64,000 nucleotides of DNA, taken from assembly GCA_963834365.1 (NCBI GenBank), contig CAWIBS010000030.1:620001-684000 (forward strand), in the 5' to 3' direction. Shown here in pieces: positions 38,157 to 47,787 of this stretch; position 1 is the first letter of the stretch; every line of letters starts with the position of its first letter. The notes beneath the pieces were generated by a model, which had not been told where the DNA came from, did no database searches, and saw only the letters and a list, made by a program, of their open reading frames with translations. The translations under genes were made by a program, and so were the position numbers. This stretch comes from CAWJAP01 sp963834365 (GTDB lineage Bacteria; Acidobacteriota; Vicinamibacteria; Vicinamibacterales; Vicinamibacteraceae).

Positions 38157-38825
38157 ATGGCGAACTCCCGTTTCGAGCACCACTTTTCGAGAACCGGCGA
38201 CAGCCTGGAGCTGTTCGCCGAGTTCGATCCCGCCACGCTCTACGAAGCGGCGGGGCAGAAGGGGATGATCGATCCCGGCATCCGGCCCGCATGGCCCGGC
38301 GCCCGCGTGTGCGGTCCGGCCGCTACTGTGGAATGCCCGCCCGGCGACAACTTGATGCTCCACGTCGCCGTCGCCGACGCGCCGCCCGGCGTCGTCCTGG
38401 TCGCGACCGTCGTCGGGTATCTGTCCGCGGGGGCCTGGGGAGAGATCCTGACCGCGGCGGCACAGGCGCGCGGCATCGCGGGTCTCGTGATCGACGGCGC
38501 GGTCCGCGATATCGACGCCATCCGGCAGGTCGAGTTTCCCGTGTTCAGCCGTGGCCTCGCCATCGGCGCGTGCACCAAGGAGCGGCCGGGAGAGCTCGGG
38601 CACGCCATCCAGTTCGGCGGCGCGACGGTGAAGCCTGGCGATCTCGTGCTCGGCGATGCCGACGGCCTGGTGGTCGTCGAGCGGGAGCGGCTCGACGAGG
38701 TCTACGAGACGGCGGTGAGACGACGGAAACGAGAGTCCGAGATCATCGCGAAGCTTCGTCAGGGGCTAACCACCATGGAGCTGCTGGGTCTGGTCGATCC
38801 CCGGGACGCACGCAGGCGCGGGTGA
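38157..38825 (+). CDS. RraA family protein (HMG aldolase / oxaloacetate decarboxylase type)
   Basis: 222 residues, cytoplasmic. It shows the full active-site region: GAWGEILTAAAQARGIAGLVIDGAVRDIDAI, with the Asp and Arg of the DG.VRD motif that bind substrate and metal in characterised HMG aldolases, and VKPGDLVLGDADGLVVVERERLDEV. The likely reaction is retro-aldol cleavage of a 4-hydroxy-2-oxo acid to pyruvate plus an oxo acid, or oxaloacetate decarboxylation. The stop overlaps a GTG of the next gene. It belongs to the 37-47.6 kb cluster and would be the carbon-carbon cleaving step. Confidence 0.88.
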   Translation: MANSRFEHHFSRTGDSLELFAEFDPATLYEAAGQKGMIDPGIRPAWPGARVCGPAATVECPPGDNLMLHVAVADAPPGVVLVATVVGYLSAGAWGEILTAAAQARGIAGLVIDGAVRDIDAIRQVEFPVFSRGLAIGACTKERPGELGHAIQFGGATVKPGDLVLGDADGLVVVERERLDEVYETAVRRRKRESEIIAKLRQGLTTMELLGLVDPRDARRRG

Positions 38826-38851
38826 GCGTGGGCGGACACCCGGGGAGAGAC

Positions 38852-39991
38852 ATGGGGCACGCCGCGCTCGGCGCACGTTACGGGCCCGGGGACCTGCTGG
38901 TCTTCGGGTGCCGTACGCTCGAGCAGCTCGATGTCCCTGCGGAGGCGGCGCGGGAGACGGCCTCGTGTCTGGTGAAAGCCGATCTCCGCGGCGTGGATTC
39001 GCACGGCATGGTCCGGCTGCCCGTGTACTGCCGCCGCGTGCAGGCGCAGGTCGTCAAGGCGCGCCCGGACATCCGGGTGATTCCCGTGGGAGGCGCGGCG
39101 GCGCTGGTGGAGGGCGACAACGGCCTCGGGCCTGTCGTGGCGTCGCGCGCCATGGACGCCGCGATCGATCTGGCGACCGAGCACGGCACAGGCTTCGTGG
39201 GCGTCCGGCACAGCAATCACTTCGGTCCCGCCGCCTACTACGTCGAGAAAGCCGTTGAGCGCGGGTGCATTGGCCTCGCGATTTCGAACGCACCGCCCAA
39301 CATGGCCCCGTTCGGAGGGCGGCTCCGCTTCCTGGGAACGAATCCCGTGGCGGTCGGCATTCCGGCTGGCGACGAAGCCCCCCTGATCTTCGATGCTGCG
39401 ACGAGCGTCGTCGCGCGAGGCAAGATCATCGTCGCCGCCCACGCGAGAGAGCCGATCCCGGAAGGCTGGGCGATCGATCCCGACGGGTATCCGACGACGG
39501 ACGCGGAGCTCGCGCTTGCGGGCGCGGTCCTGCCCTTCGGCGGGGCGAAGGGCTCGGCGATCTCGCTCATCATCGACATCCTGTGCGGAGTCATGACGGG
39601 CGCGGCCTTCGCCTCGCAGCTGAGCACGCTCGAGGACCTGTCGACGGTTCAGAACGTGGGCCACGTGGTAGCCGCGGTCCGGGTGGATCTCTTCCTGCCG
39701 GCCGACGCCTTTCGCGCGCGGATGGACGCGATTCTGCGAATGCTCAAGGCCTCACCGCCCGCGCCGGGCGCCGCGGGCCGCGTGCTGGTGCCCGGTGAGA
39801 TCGAGTTGGCGAACGAGCGCAGGAACGTCGCGCTGGGAATCGAGCTGCGCCCGGCGATCGCGGCGCAGTTGTCCGATCTGGGTACCGAGCTCGGCGTGGC
39901 ATTTCCGTCGCCGTTGACGCGTGCTCCCGTCTCGGAGCGCGCGTCACCGGCATCAAGGGAATCAAAGGAATTGGGGGAATCAGGGAATTGA
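38852..39991 (+). CDS. Malate/L-lactate/ureidoglycolate dehydrogenase family oxidoreductase (Ldh_2)
   Basis: 379 residues of the Ldh_2 (YlbC/YiaK) family. Signatures: ADLRGVDSHGMVRLPVYCRRV, ALVEGDNGLGPVV, GFVGVRHSNHFGPAAYYVEKA, the IAISNAPPNMAPFGG block, FLGTNPVAVGIPAG and VLPFGGAKGSAISLIIDILCGVMTGA. These NAD(P)-dependent enzymes reduce or oxidise 2-hydroxy/2-oxo acids. ATG 38852 with GGGGAGAGA upstream is preferred over GTG 38822, which overlaps the previous stop. The last ~25 residues are low-complexity Ser/Pro/Glu. Substrate is unknown; a 2-oxo acid from the RraA reaction would be consistent. Confidence 0.88.
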   Translation: MGHAALGARYGPGDLLVFGCRTLEQLDVPAEAARETASCLVKADLRGVDSHGMVRLPVYCRRVQAQVVKARPDIRVIPVGGAAALVEGDNGLGPVVASRAMDAAIDLATEHGTGFVGVRHSNHFGPAAYYVEKAVERGCIGLAISNAPPNMAPFGGRLRFLGTNPVAVGIPAGDEAPLIFDAATSVVARGKIIVAAHAREPIPEGWAIDPDGYPTTDAELALAGAVLPFGGAKGSAISLIIDILCGVMTGAAFASQLSTLEDLSTVQNVGHVVAAVRVDLFLPADAFRARMDAILRMLKASPPAPGAAGRVLVPGEIELANERRNVALGIELRPAIAAQLSDLGTELGVAFPSPLTRAPVSERASPASRESKELGESGN

Positions 39992-41157
39992 TGGACGAGG
40001 AGCAGGTCTTCAACTTTCTCCCCGTGCCGACCGACGTTCATTTCGGGTATGGCGTCCTGGGCTCGCTGCCCGATCGCGTACGCGCGTTCGGCGGCCGACG
40101 CGTCTTGCTCGTCACCGATCCCGGTGTGCGCGCTGCCGGAATCGTGGACCGCGTGGTCGCGGCGCTGGCGCCGGCTGCCGTCGAGTGGACCATCTACGAC
40201 AACGTCACGGCGGATTCCGGATCCACGCTGATCACCCAGGGTGTCGAGACGGTGAGAGCAGCCGGTTCGGAGCTGGTGATTGGCGTCGGTGGCGGAAGCG
40301 CGCTCGACACGGCCAAGGCGATCGCCGCGCTTGCGACCAACCCTGGATCACCGCTCGACTATGTCGGGTTGCACAAGGTGAAGGTCGCGCCGCTGCCGCT
40401 CATTGCCGTACCGACCACGGCGGGCACGGGCAGCGAGGTCAGCCTCTGGTCGGTGTTCACCGACGATGCGCGGAAGCTCAAGGTGGCCATCGGCGGGTTG
40501 CCGATGTATCCGGCCGTCGCGCTGTGCGATCCGGAGCTGACGTGGGATCTGCCGCCGGCGATCACGGCGGCGACGGGGATGGATGCGCTCGCGCACGCGA
40601 TCGAGTGCTACACGAACCGGGCGTGCCAGCCCATTTCGGCGGCGCTGGCGCAGGGCGCCATGGAACTGATCGGAGGCCACCTGCAGACGGCGGTGGAGAA
40701 CGGACGGGATCGAGAGGCGCGTTACGCCATGATGCTCGGCAGCACGATGGCCGGGATGGCGATGAACCCGACGCGCCTCGGGCTCGCGCACGCGCTGGCG
40801 ATGCCGCTCGGGAGCTGGGACCTGAAGGTGCCGCATGGCACGGCGGTGGCCGCAACGCTGCCGCACGTCATGGCCTTCAATGCGTGCGCGGCGCCGGAGC
40901 GCTTCGCTGTGGTCGCAAGGGCGCTCGGCGAGCCAATGGACGGGGGCCCACCGCTCGGCGCCGCCGCGATGGCCGCTCCCGCGGTGGCACGTCTGGCCGA
41001 GGCGATTGGCATTCCGAAGACGCTGGCCGGATTCGGGTTGCGCGAGAGCCATGTGAACGCCGTCGTGGACGAAGCCATGAAAAGCGGAAACGTCGTGGTC
41101 AATCCGCGTCAGACGAGCCGGGACGAACTGGCTGGGATCCTGCGATGCGTCCTGTAA
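39991..41157 (+). CDS. Iron-containing alcohol dehydrogenase
   Basis: 388 residues. Family III (Fe-ADH) motifs: VIGVGGGSALDTAKAIAALA for NAD binding, VPTTAGTGSEVS, the metal-site segments MDALAHAIECYTNRACQP and LGLAHALAMPLGSWDLKVPHG that supply Asp and three His. The start overlaps the stop of the Ldh_2 gene (TTGATG; ATG at 39991). Related enzymes include lactaldehyde, 1,3-propanediol and maleylacetate reductases; the exact substrate cannot be told. It lies between the Ldh_2 and aldehyde dehydrogenase genes of the same cluster. Confidence 0.9.
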   Translation: MDEEQVFNFLPVPTDVHFGYGVLGSLPDRVRAFGGRRVLLVTDPGVRAAGIVDRVVAALAPAAVEWTIYDNVTADSGSTLITQGVETVRAAGSELVIGVGGGSALDTAKAIAALATNPGSPLDYVGLHKVKVAPLPLIAVPTTAGTGSEVSLWSVFTDDARKLKVAIGGLPMYPAVALCDPELTWDLPPAITAATGMDALAHAIECYTNRACQPISAALAQGAMELIGGHLQTAVENGRDREARYAMMLGSTMAGMAMNPTRLGLAHALAMPLGSWDLKVPHGTAVAATLPHVMAFNACAAPERFAVVARALGEPMDGGPPLGAAAMAAPAVARLAEAIGIPKTLAGFGLRESHVNAVVDEAMKSGNVVVNPRQTSRDELAGILRCVL

Positions 41158-41166
41158 TTGGCACAG

Positions 41167-41186
41167 GCGGGACTGAAGCCCCGCCC
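41167..41186. repeat. Dispersed palindrome GGCGGGACTGAAGCCCCGCC
   Basis: Near-perfect ten-base arms (one mismatch) in the 56-base gap between the Fe-ADH and ALDH genes, i.e. inside a likely operon. It may act as an RNA stem that tunes downstream expression. Confidence 0.65.
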
Positions 41187-41213
41187 TCCTGAGTCTGGAA
41201 CGGTCGGACAGCC

Positions 41214-42671
41214 ATGATCGAATCGGCGGTGGAGCATCTCAACCTGATTGGTGGCGCGTGGGTCCCGCCGGCCGGGGGCGGATCGTACGCCATTCGAAAT
41301 CCCGCGCGGCCGCGCGAGGTGATCGGGCGGTTCGCCGACTCCACGCCGGCCGACGTGGAAGCGGCGATTACCGCCGCCGCGGCGGCGCAGCGCGCGTGGG
41401 CCGAGACGCCCGCTCCGCTGCGCGGCTCGACACTCTTTCGATTCGCCCAGCTCCTGGACGAGTCGAAGGAGAAGCTCGGACGCATCATCACGCTCGAACA
41501 GGGCAAGGCGCTCGGTGAAGCGATCGGCGAAGTGGGCCGCGCGGCCGCCGAGGCGCGTTTCATGGCGGGGGAGGCCAGCCGTCCGGCGGGGCATTCGTTC
41601 CCGAGCGAACGGCCCGGGGTGTCCTGCCACACCGTGGCGGAGCCGCTGGGCGTCGTTGCCACCATCTGTCCGTGGAACTTTCCCGTGGTCACGCCGGTGC
41701 GGAAGATTGCGCCGGCGCTCGCGTGGGGCAACACGGCCGTCTTCAAGCCCGCGTCGCTGACGCCCTGGTCCGCGGTCTTCCTGATGGAGCTCCTCGAGCG
41801 GGCTGGCGTCCCACCGGGCGTGGTGAACCTCGTGACCGGCTCGGGGGCCGCGATCGGCGATGCCCTCGTGCACGACCCACGGGTGGCCGGCATCAGCTTC
41901 ACGGGCTCGACTGCCGTTGGGACGCGCATCTACGAAGGGGCGGCGCGCCGGCTCGCCCGCGTGCAGTTGGAGCTGGGCGGCAAGAACCCGGCTCTCGTCT
42001 TCGACTGCGGCGATCTCGACGGCGCGGCGCGTGAAATCGTGTCGGCGGCGTTTCTGTGCAGCGGCCAGCGCTGCACGGCCATCAGCCGCGTCATCGTGGC
42101 CGACGACCAGGCGGACGCGCTCGTCGAGCGCATCGTCGCCCAGGTCGAGGGGATCAGGGTGGGCGACGGCCTCGAGCCGGGCACGACCATGGGTCCCCTC
42201 GTGAGCGAGGCGCAACTCCGGACCGTCGAGCGGTACGTCGAGGAGGGCCTGGCACGCGGCTGCGAACTGCGCGCGGGAGGAAAGCGGCTCACCGACGATC
42301 CGGAGCAGCACGGATACTTTCACCAGCCGACGGTGTTCGATCGCGTGCCGCCCGACTGTTCACTGGCGCTCGAGGAAATCTTCGGTCCGGTGCTGCCGAT
42401 TCTTCGTGTGCGCGAGCTCGACGAGGCCATCGCCATCGCCAACGGCACGAAGTACGGGCTGGCGGCGTCGGTGTTCACGTCGCGTCCGAGCCATATCGAC
42501 GCGTTCACCAGGCGGGTCGAGGCGGGCATGATCCACGTCAATCACGGCACCGCCAGCCAGGCGCACGTGCCGTTCGGCGGCGTGAAGCAGTCGGGGCAAG
42601 GCGCGTATTCGATCGGCCACAGCGCGCGAGAGTTCTACACCAATGCCAAGGTCATTTACGTCAAGTGGTAG
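41214..42671 (+). CDS. NAD(P)-dependent aldehyde dehydrogenase
   Basis: 485 residues, intact. Catalytic Cys287 in SGQRCTA, general base Glu252 in QLELGGKNP, cofactor motif FTGSTAVGTRIYEG, and PWNFPVVTPVRKIAPALAWGNTAVFKPAS. The EEIFGPVLPI and PFGGVKQSG blocks near the end are standard. It most resembles succinate/2-oxoglutarate semialdehyde type enzymes, consistent with the end of a sugar-acid pathway, but the assignment to one aldehyde is not safe. It lies in the middle of the catabolic cluster; the GntR gene begins inside its last codons. Confidence 0.93.
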   Translation: MIESAVEHLNLIGGAWVPPAGGGSYAIRNPARPREVIGRFADSTPADVEAAITAAAAAQRAWAETPAPLRGSTLFRFAQLLDESKEKLGRIITLEQGKALGEAIGEVGRAAAEARFMAGEASRPAGHSFPSERPGVSCHTVAEPLGVVATICPWNFPVVTPVRKIAPALAWGNTAVFKPASLTPWSAVFLMELLERAGVPPGVVNLVTGSGAAIGDALVHDPRVAGISFTGSTAVGTRIYEGAARRLARVQLELGGKNPALVFDCGDLDGAAREIVSAAFLCSGQRCTAISRVIVADDQADALVERIVAQVEGIRVGDGLEPGTTMGPLVSEAQLRTVERYVEEGLARGCELRAGGKRLTDDPEQHGYFHQPTVFDRVPPDCSLALEEIFGPVLPILRVRELDEAIAIANGTKYGLAASVFTSRPSHIDAFTRRVEAGMIHVNHGTASQAHVPFGGVKQSGQGAYSIGHSAREFYTNAKVIYVKW

Positions 42672-43384
42672 GTCTGCGGCCGGCAAACCGCAGCGGCTCG
42701 AGCCGCTGACCGAGACGCTGCAGCTCGGCACGCGCGCCTATCGTGCGCTGGCGAGCGGCATCGTGGGCGGCCAGATCGAGCCCGGCACGCAGCTGCGTCC
42801 CGACACGATTGCCGAGCAGCTCGAGATCAGCGTCACGCCCGTGCGGGAGGCGCTCTACCGGCTCGAAGGCGACGGACTGCTGGTCAAGCTGCCGTATCAG
42901 GGCTGGTTCGTCCGCGAGTTCAGCCGAGCAGGAGGTGCGCCAGCTCTACGAGATGCGGGCCGCGATGGAGTGTTTCGGCGTGCGGCTGGCATGCCAGCGC
43001 ATGACGTCCGAGGAGCTCGACGGGCTCCGCGAGCAGCAGTCGGTCGGCAAGGCGGCGCTGCGGGACGAGGACATCGACGCGTACCGGATCTACAACCGCG
43101 ACCTGCACGCCACGATCATCAAGGCGGCGCGGAACTCGTATCTCTCGACCGTGATGGCGCAGCTCGCCCTTCAGAGCCAGATGCTGATGGCGCGGACGAT
43201 TCGGCTGGTCGGCCGCCCCTCGCGCGCCATCGAGGAGCACGGTGAGCTGATCGAGCTCATCGGCAAGCATCAGGAGAAGGCCGCCGAGCGGCTGATCGAG
43301 CGGCACATTCTCAGCGCACTCGAAGACATCCTCCAATTCGCGATTGGCGACCGATCGCCGGCGCCGCGGCGGGCGGACCGGTGA
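42643..43384 (+). CDS. GntR-family regulator with FCD domain (frameshifted)
   Basis: About 247 residues when a break near 42925 is joined. Winged helix: LGTRAYRALASGIVGGQIEPG, LRPDTIAEQLEISVTPVREALYRLEGDGL, PYQGWFV. FCD ligand domain: QLYEMRAAMECFGVRLACQ, YRIYNRDLHATIIKAARNSYL, EHGELIELIGKHQEKAAERLIERHI with the usual Asp/His metal ligands. FadR/FCD regulators respond to sugar acids or other carboxylates and typically repress neighbouring catabolic genes. It overlaps the ALDH gene by 29 bases and abuts the MFS gene, so it is embedded in the operon it likely controls. Confidence 0.85.
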
Positions 43385-44684
43385 GCTCGGCGCCGTCGAG
43401 GGACGTCGAGGGAAGCGTCGCGCGCCGACCGGCACTGGCCTCGCTACGCGGTGATTGCCGCGCTGTTCCTGCTCTCCCTGATCACCTACATCGATCGCGC
43501 GGCGATCTCCTCGGCCAAAGGGCCGATGGCCGGCGATCTCTCGCTCTCCGATGCGCAAATGGGCCTCGTCTTCAGCGCCTTCGCGCTCGGGTACGCCGCC
43601 GCGCAGATGCCGGCGGGGTGGCTGGCCGATCGCATCGGCCCTCGACGCGCGCTCGCCATCGTGGTCGTCCTGTGGAGCGCGCTGACCTCGCTCACCGGCG
43701 CCATGCGCCGCCTCGGGCCGCTGCTCGTCGTCCGGTTCCTGTTCGGCATCGCCGAAGCGGGCGCGTATCCGGGATCCGCGCGCGTCTTCTACAACTGGCT
43801 GCCGGCTGGCGAGCGCGGCATGGCCAACGGCATTCTCTTCTCCGGCGGACTCCTGGGCGCCGCCTTCGCCTTTCCGATCTGCGTCTGGCTGATCGAGCAC
43901 TACGACTGGCGCGGTGCCTTCTACATCCTCGGCGTTCCCGGCGTGGTTTGGGCCGTGGCGTGGCTCACGTGGTTCCGCGACCACCCGCGCGATCGAATCG
44001 TCCACGAAACGACGGCGTCGGACTCGGCGTCTTCGCTCGGCACGATTCTGCGGTCGCGCGGCATGCTGCTCGCGATGGCGCAGTACTTCTGCGGGAACTT
44101 CACGTTCTACATCTGCATCTCGTGGATGCATCCCTACCTGATCGAGCGGTACGGCTTGAGCCAGGGGGAGGCCGCCCGGGTACTCGATGGTGCCGCTGCT
44201 GTGCGGCGCGTCGGCGAACTGGGCCGCGGGACTGCTGGTGGATGCGTTGTACCGGTCGCCGTTCCGCAGGTGGTCCCGGCGCATTCCGGGCGTCGCGGGC
44301 TTCGTCCTGGCGGCTGCCGGCATCCTCTGGGTGTCGGCGGCGGGCAGCCCGACCAGCGCCATCGTCGGCTTCGCCGTGGCGACATTCGGTGTGGAGATGA
44401 CGATCAGCCCGAGCTGGGCGTTCTGCCTCGACATCGGCGGCAGGCACTCCGGGACGGTGTCGGCCGCGATGAACATGGCCGGCAACTTCGGCGGCTTCGC
44501 GAGCACGAACGCCTTTCCGCTGCTTCGGCGCCTCACAGGGGGCCCCGCGGCCTACTTCCAGGCGGCCGCGTTGCTGAACCTCCTCGCTGTGCTCTGCTGG
44601 CAGCTCATGCCCGCGGTTCGAGTTGCCGCACCGGCCGGCGTTCCAACAGACGCGCGTCCGGCCGAGGAGGGTTCGTCCCGATGA
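43381..44684 (+). CDS. MFS transporter, anion:cation symporter (galactonate/hexuronate-like), frameshifted
   Basis: About 434 residues with ~12 membrane helices. ACS-type signatures: LSLITYIDRAAISSAKGPMAGDLSLSDAQMG, QMPAGWLADRIGPRRAL, GIAEAGAYPGSARVFYNWLPAGERG. The likely start is GTG 43381, overlapping the GntR stop, with a break near 43430 (...ARRP joins HWPRYAVIAALFL) and another near 44180. ACS transporters carry hexuronates, galactonate, tartrate and related acids with protons. That supports a sugar-acid substrate for this cluster. Confidence 0.85.
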
Positions 44685-47570
44685 CTTGCGCGGGTCGCCT
44701 CTGCTCGCTCGTGCTGCTCGCCGGCCTGGCGGGAGCCGGCGTCTCGACGCGCGCCACGTCGAGTGGCGTCAACGTCGACTGGCCGATCTATCGAGGCGAC
44801 GCGAAGGCGAATCAATATGCGGCCCTCGCCCACATCCACGCGGCCAACGTGCACCGGCTCCAGCCCGCCTGGCAGTACCGCACGGGCGATGCCACCGCGC
44901 GCTCCACGATGCACGTCAACCCGATCGTCGTGGGCGGCGTGATGTATGTGACGACACCCAGCTTGAAGGCCGTGGCGCTCGACGCGGCCACTGGCCGCGA
45001 GCGGTGGGTCTTCGATCCCGCGCCGCACAACGACGGGCAGGTCATCCGGCTCCGCAACCGCGGCGTCACGTACTGGAAGGGGGCCGAGGGCGAGCGCATC
45101 TTTCACTTCGTCAAGGACCGCGTCTATGCGTTGAGCGCTGCGGACGGCAGCCTCATTCGGTCGTTCGGCCGGGGCGGATACATCGACCTGCGAGAAAACC
45201 TCGGCGTCGAGCCGGCCACGGTGAGCCTCGAGATGACGTCGCCGGGCGCGGTGTACGAGAACTTGCTGATTCTGGGATCGCGCGTGAACGAGAGCTACGA
45301 CGCGTCTCCGGGACACATCCGCGCGTACGACGCGTCGACTGGGGCGTTCAGGTGGATCTTCCACACCATTCCACGCGAAGGCGAGCTCGGTCACGACACC
45401 TGGCGCTTCATCCCCGGCGAGCGCTACGGCGGGGCCAACGCGTGGGGCGGCATCACGGTCGATGAGAAGCGCGGCTGGGTGTTCTGCGCGACGGGATCGG
45501 CGACCGAGGACTTCTATGGCGGCTTCCGGCGCGGCGCCAATCTGTTTGCCAACAGCGTCCTCGCGCTCGATGCGAAAACGGGGCAGCGCAAGTGGCACTA
45601 CCAGACGGTCCGCCACGACATCTGGGACTACGACAATCCACCGGCCCCGATCCTCGTCACGCTCGGCTCCGGTGGCGCGCCGAGGGACGCCGTCGTGCAG
45701 CTCACGAAGATGGGGTTCACCTTCGTGCTCGATCGCGACACCGGCGAGCCGCTCTTCCCGGTGGAAGACGTGCCGGTGCCGAAATCGACCGTGCCCGGAG
45801 AACTGACGTGGCCGACGCAGCCCATGCCGAGCCGGCCGCGTCCACTCGTGCGCCAATCCCTGACCGAGGCGGACCTGACGAACGTCACGGCAGACGCCCG
45901 TGCGCACGCACTGAAAGAGTTCAAGCGGTACGTCTCGGGGTCCATCTACACGCCCCCGACGCTCCAGGGGACCTTGACGCAGCCCGGACATCTTGGTGGC
46001 AGCCAGTGGCACGGCGGCTCGTTCGACCCCACCCTCAACGTGCTCTACGTCAATGTCAACGACGCGCCGACCATCAACAGGCTGCGGCCTGTCTACGACG
46101 ATGCGGAGACCGCAGGTTCGCCCGCGGCGCTCGGCCGGCAGGTCTACGAGCGGACCTGTGCCGCGTGCCACGGCGCTGGGCGGCAGGGCGTTCCGCCGTC
46201 ACCGCCGCTCCCGGGCCTCGTGACGTCGAAGGAGGAGATCGAAGCCGTCATCGTGCAGGGCCGCAACACCATGCCCGGGTTCCGCGCAGTTCCGGCCCCG
46301 CGAGCTGAGCGCCCTCGTCGAGTATCTGAAGAGCGCGCCGGGACCGGTGGCGGCCGCTGCTCCCAGCCGCAGGCCCGAACGGTACACGATCGACCAGTAC
46401 GTCGTGTTCAACGGTCCTGACGGCGTGCCGGCCGTTGCGCCACCGTGGGGCACCCTCAATGCCGTGGATCTCGTGAAGGGGGAGATCCTCTGGCGCGTAC
46501 CGCTCGGCGAGTACCCGCAGCTCGTCGCCAAGGGCGTCCGCCACACCGGGACGCTGAACTTCGGCGGTGCCGTCGCCACGGCCGGCGGCCTGGTGTTCGT
46601 GGCCGCGACCGCCGACGCCAAGATCCGGGCCTTCGAAAAGCATTCGGGCCGTGTGCTCTGGGAGCATCAGCTGCCCGCGGGCGGCTACGCGACGCCGAGC
46701 ATCTACATGGTGGGCGGGAGACAGTACGTGGCGATCGCCGCCGGGGGTGGAGGGAAGAACGGCACGCCGTCGGGCGACACCATCCTGGCGTTCGCGCTGC
46801 CGGTGGAACACGAGACGACGTCCGCCGCGGGCTCCAGCGGGGCGTCCAGTACGCCCTGGATCGATCTCTTCGACGGCTCGACCCTGAACGGCTGGGCGCA
46901 CATGAATGGCGCGCACACCTATGCCGTCGAGGACGGCGCCATCGTCGGCCGGACGGTGGAAGGGAGTGCCAGCACCAACTCGTTCCTGTGCTCGCTCCAG
47001 GAGTTCGACGACTTCGAGCTCGAGCTCGAGACCATGGTCGATCGCGTCACCAACCAGGGTATCCAGATCCGCTCACGTGTGAGACCCGTGCAGGCGCCAG
47101 GGCGCCCCAACGAGTCCTTTGCGGGGCGGGTGTTCGGGCCGCAGGTCGAGGTCCGCCGCTTCTACACCGGGCTGCCGACGACCGGACTTCTCTATGGGGA
47201 AGCGCTCGGCACCGGCTGGCTGTCATCCCAGGAGAAGATTGCGCAGGGTCATCGTCACTTCATCGACGACGGGTGGAACCGGTTGCGCATCGTGGCCGAG
47301 GGCGCGCGCATCCGGACGTGGGTGAACGGTCAGCTCGTGGAAGACCTCGTCAACGAGGAGGTCTACAAATCCCACCCGAGCGGCTTCATCGGCCTGCAAA
47401 TCCACGGCCTCGCCGAACGCGAGATTGCGCAGCCACTCCACGCCGGGTCGGGCGTGACCGTGAGCGAGCCTCTCATCAGCCGGTGGCGGACTATCCGGAT
47501 CCGCCCGCTCCACACGAGGAGGGCGGGGCTCCAGCCCCGCCGTTGGCCAGCCTTTCAGCGGCGGGGCTGA
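44681..47570 (+). CDS. Pyrroloquinoline-quinone-type dehydrogenase fused to cytochrome c and 3-keto-disaccharide hydrolase (DUF1080) domain (frameshifted)
   Basis: About 963 residues when one break near 46285 is joined. Signal peptide (LCSLVLLAGLAGAGVSTRA); PQQ propeller (WPIYRGDAKANQYAAL, ALDAATGRERWVF, WDYDNPPAPIL, VFVAATADAKIRAFEKHSG); a cytochrome c insert with heme site CAACH at 46157-46171 and the distal TMPGF; then from ~residue 720 a DUF1080/3-keto-disaccharide hydrolase lectin-like domain (WIDLFDGSTLNGW, VEDGAIVGRT, NQGIQIRSRV, GWNRLRIVAEGARIRTWVNGQLV). It starts within the MFS stop (ATGA). The propeller should oxidise an alcohol or sugar outside the cytoplasm and pass electrons to the heme; the last domain may cleave a 3-keto-glycoside. 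The final ~15 residues run into a palindromic repeat and may be accidental. Confidence 0.85.
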
Positions 47571-47579
47571 AGCCCCGCC
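47522..47579. repeat. Paired dispersed palindromes at the end of the catabolic cluster
   Basis: GGCGGGGCTCCAGCCCCGCC (47522-47541) and GGCGGGGCTGAAGCCCCGCC (47560-47579), nine-base arms each. The stop codon of the quinoprotein gene falls inside the second. A smaller GCGGCTTCAGCCGC follows at 47619-47632. Confidence 0.7.
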
Positions 47580-47787
47580 CTCCTGCGGTGGGTGCGGCAT
47601 CTCCGTCCGCAGGAGGACGCGGCTTCAGCCGCGCCAACCCGCCTGCGCGCCTGGGCGGCGTGCTATCGTTCGCCTCCACAACGAATGCACGCGCCCATGG
47701 CTCCATGGCTTGTTTTTCGTTGAGCCATAATCCGTGTCGTGTGACACGCCTCCGGTTCGGCAGCGTGCATGCCATGGACCCTGTGCG

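Noticed and set aside
42920..44536. 538-codon minus-strand frame over the GntR and MFS genes
   Set aside because: Translation is low complexity and the plus strand encodes conserved regulator and transporter motifs.
47726..47731. CATAAT as a -10 box for the sigma-factor gene
   Set aside because: The only -35-like sequence (TTGTTT at 47710) is 10 bases away, too close for a standard promoter.
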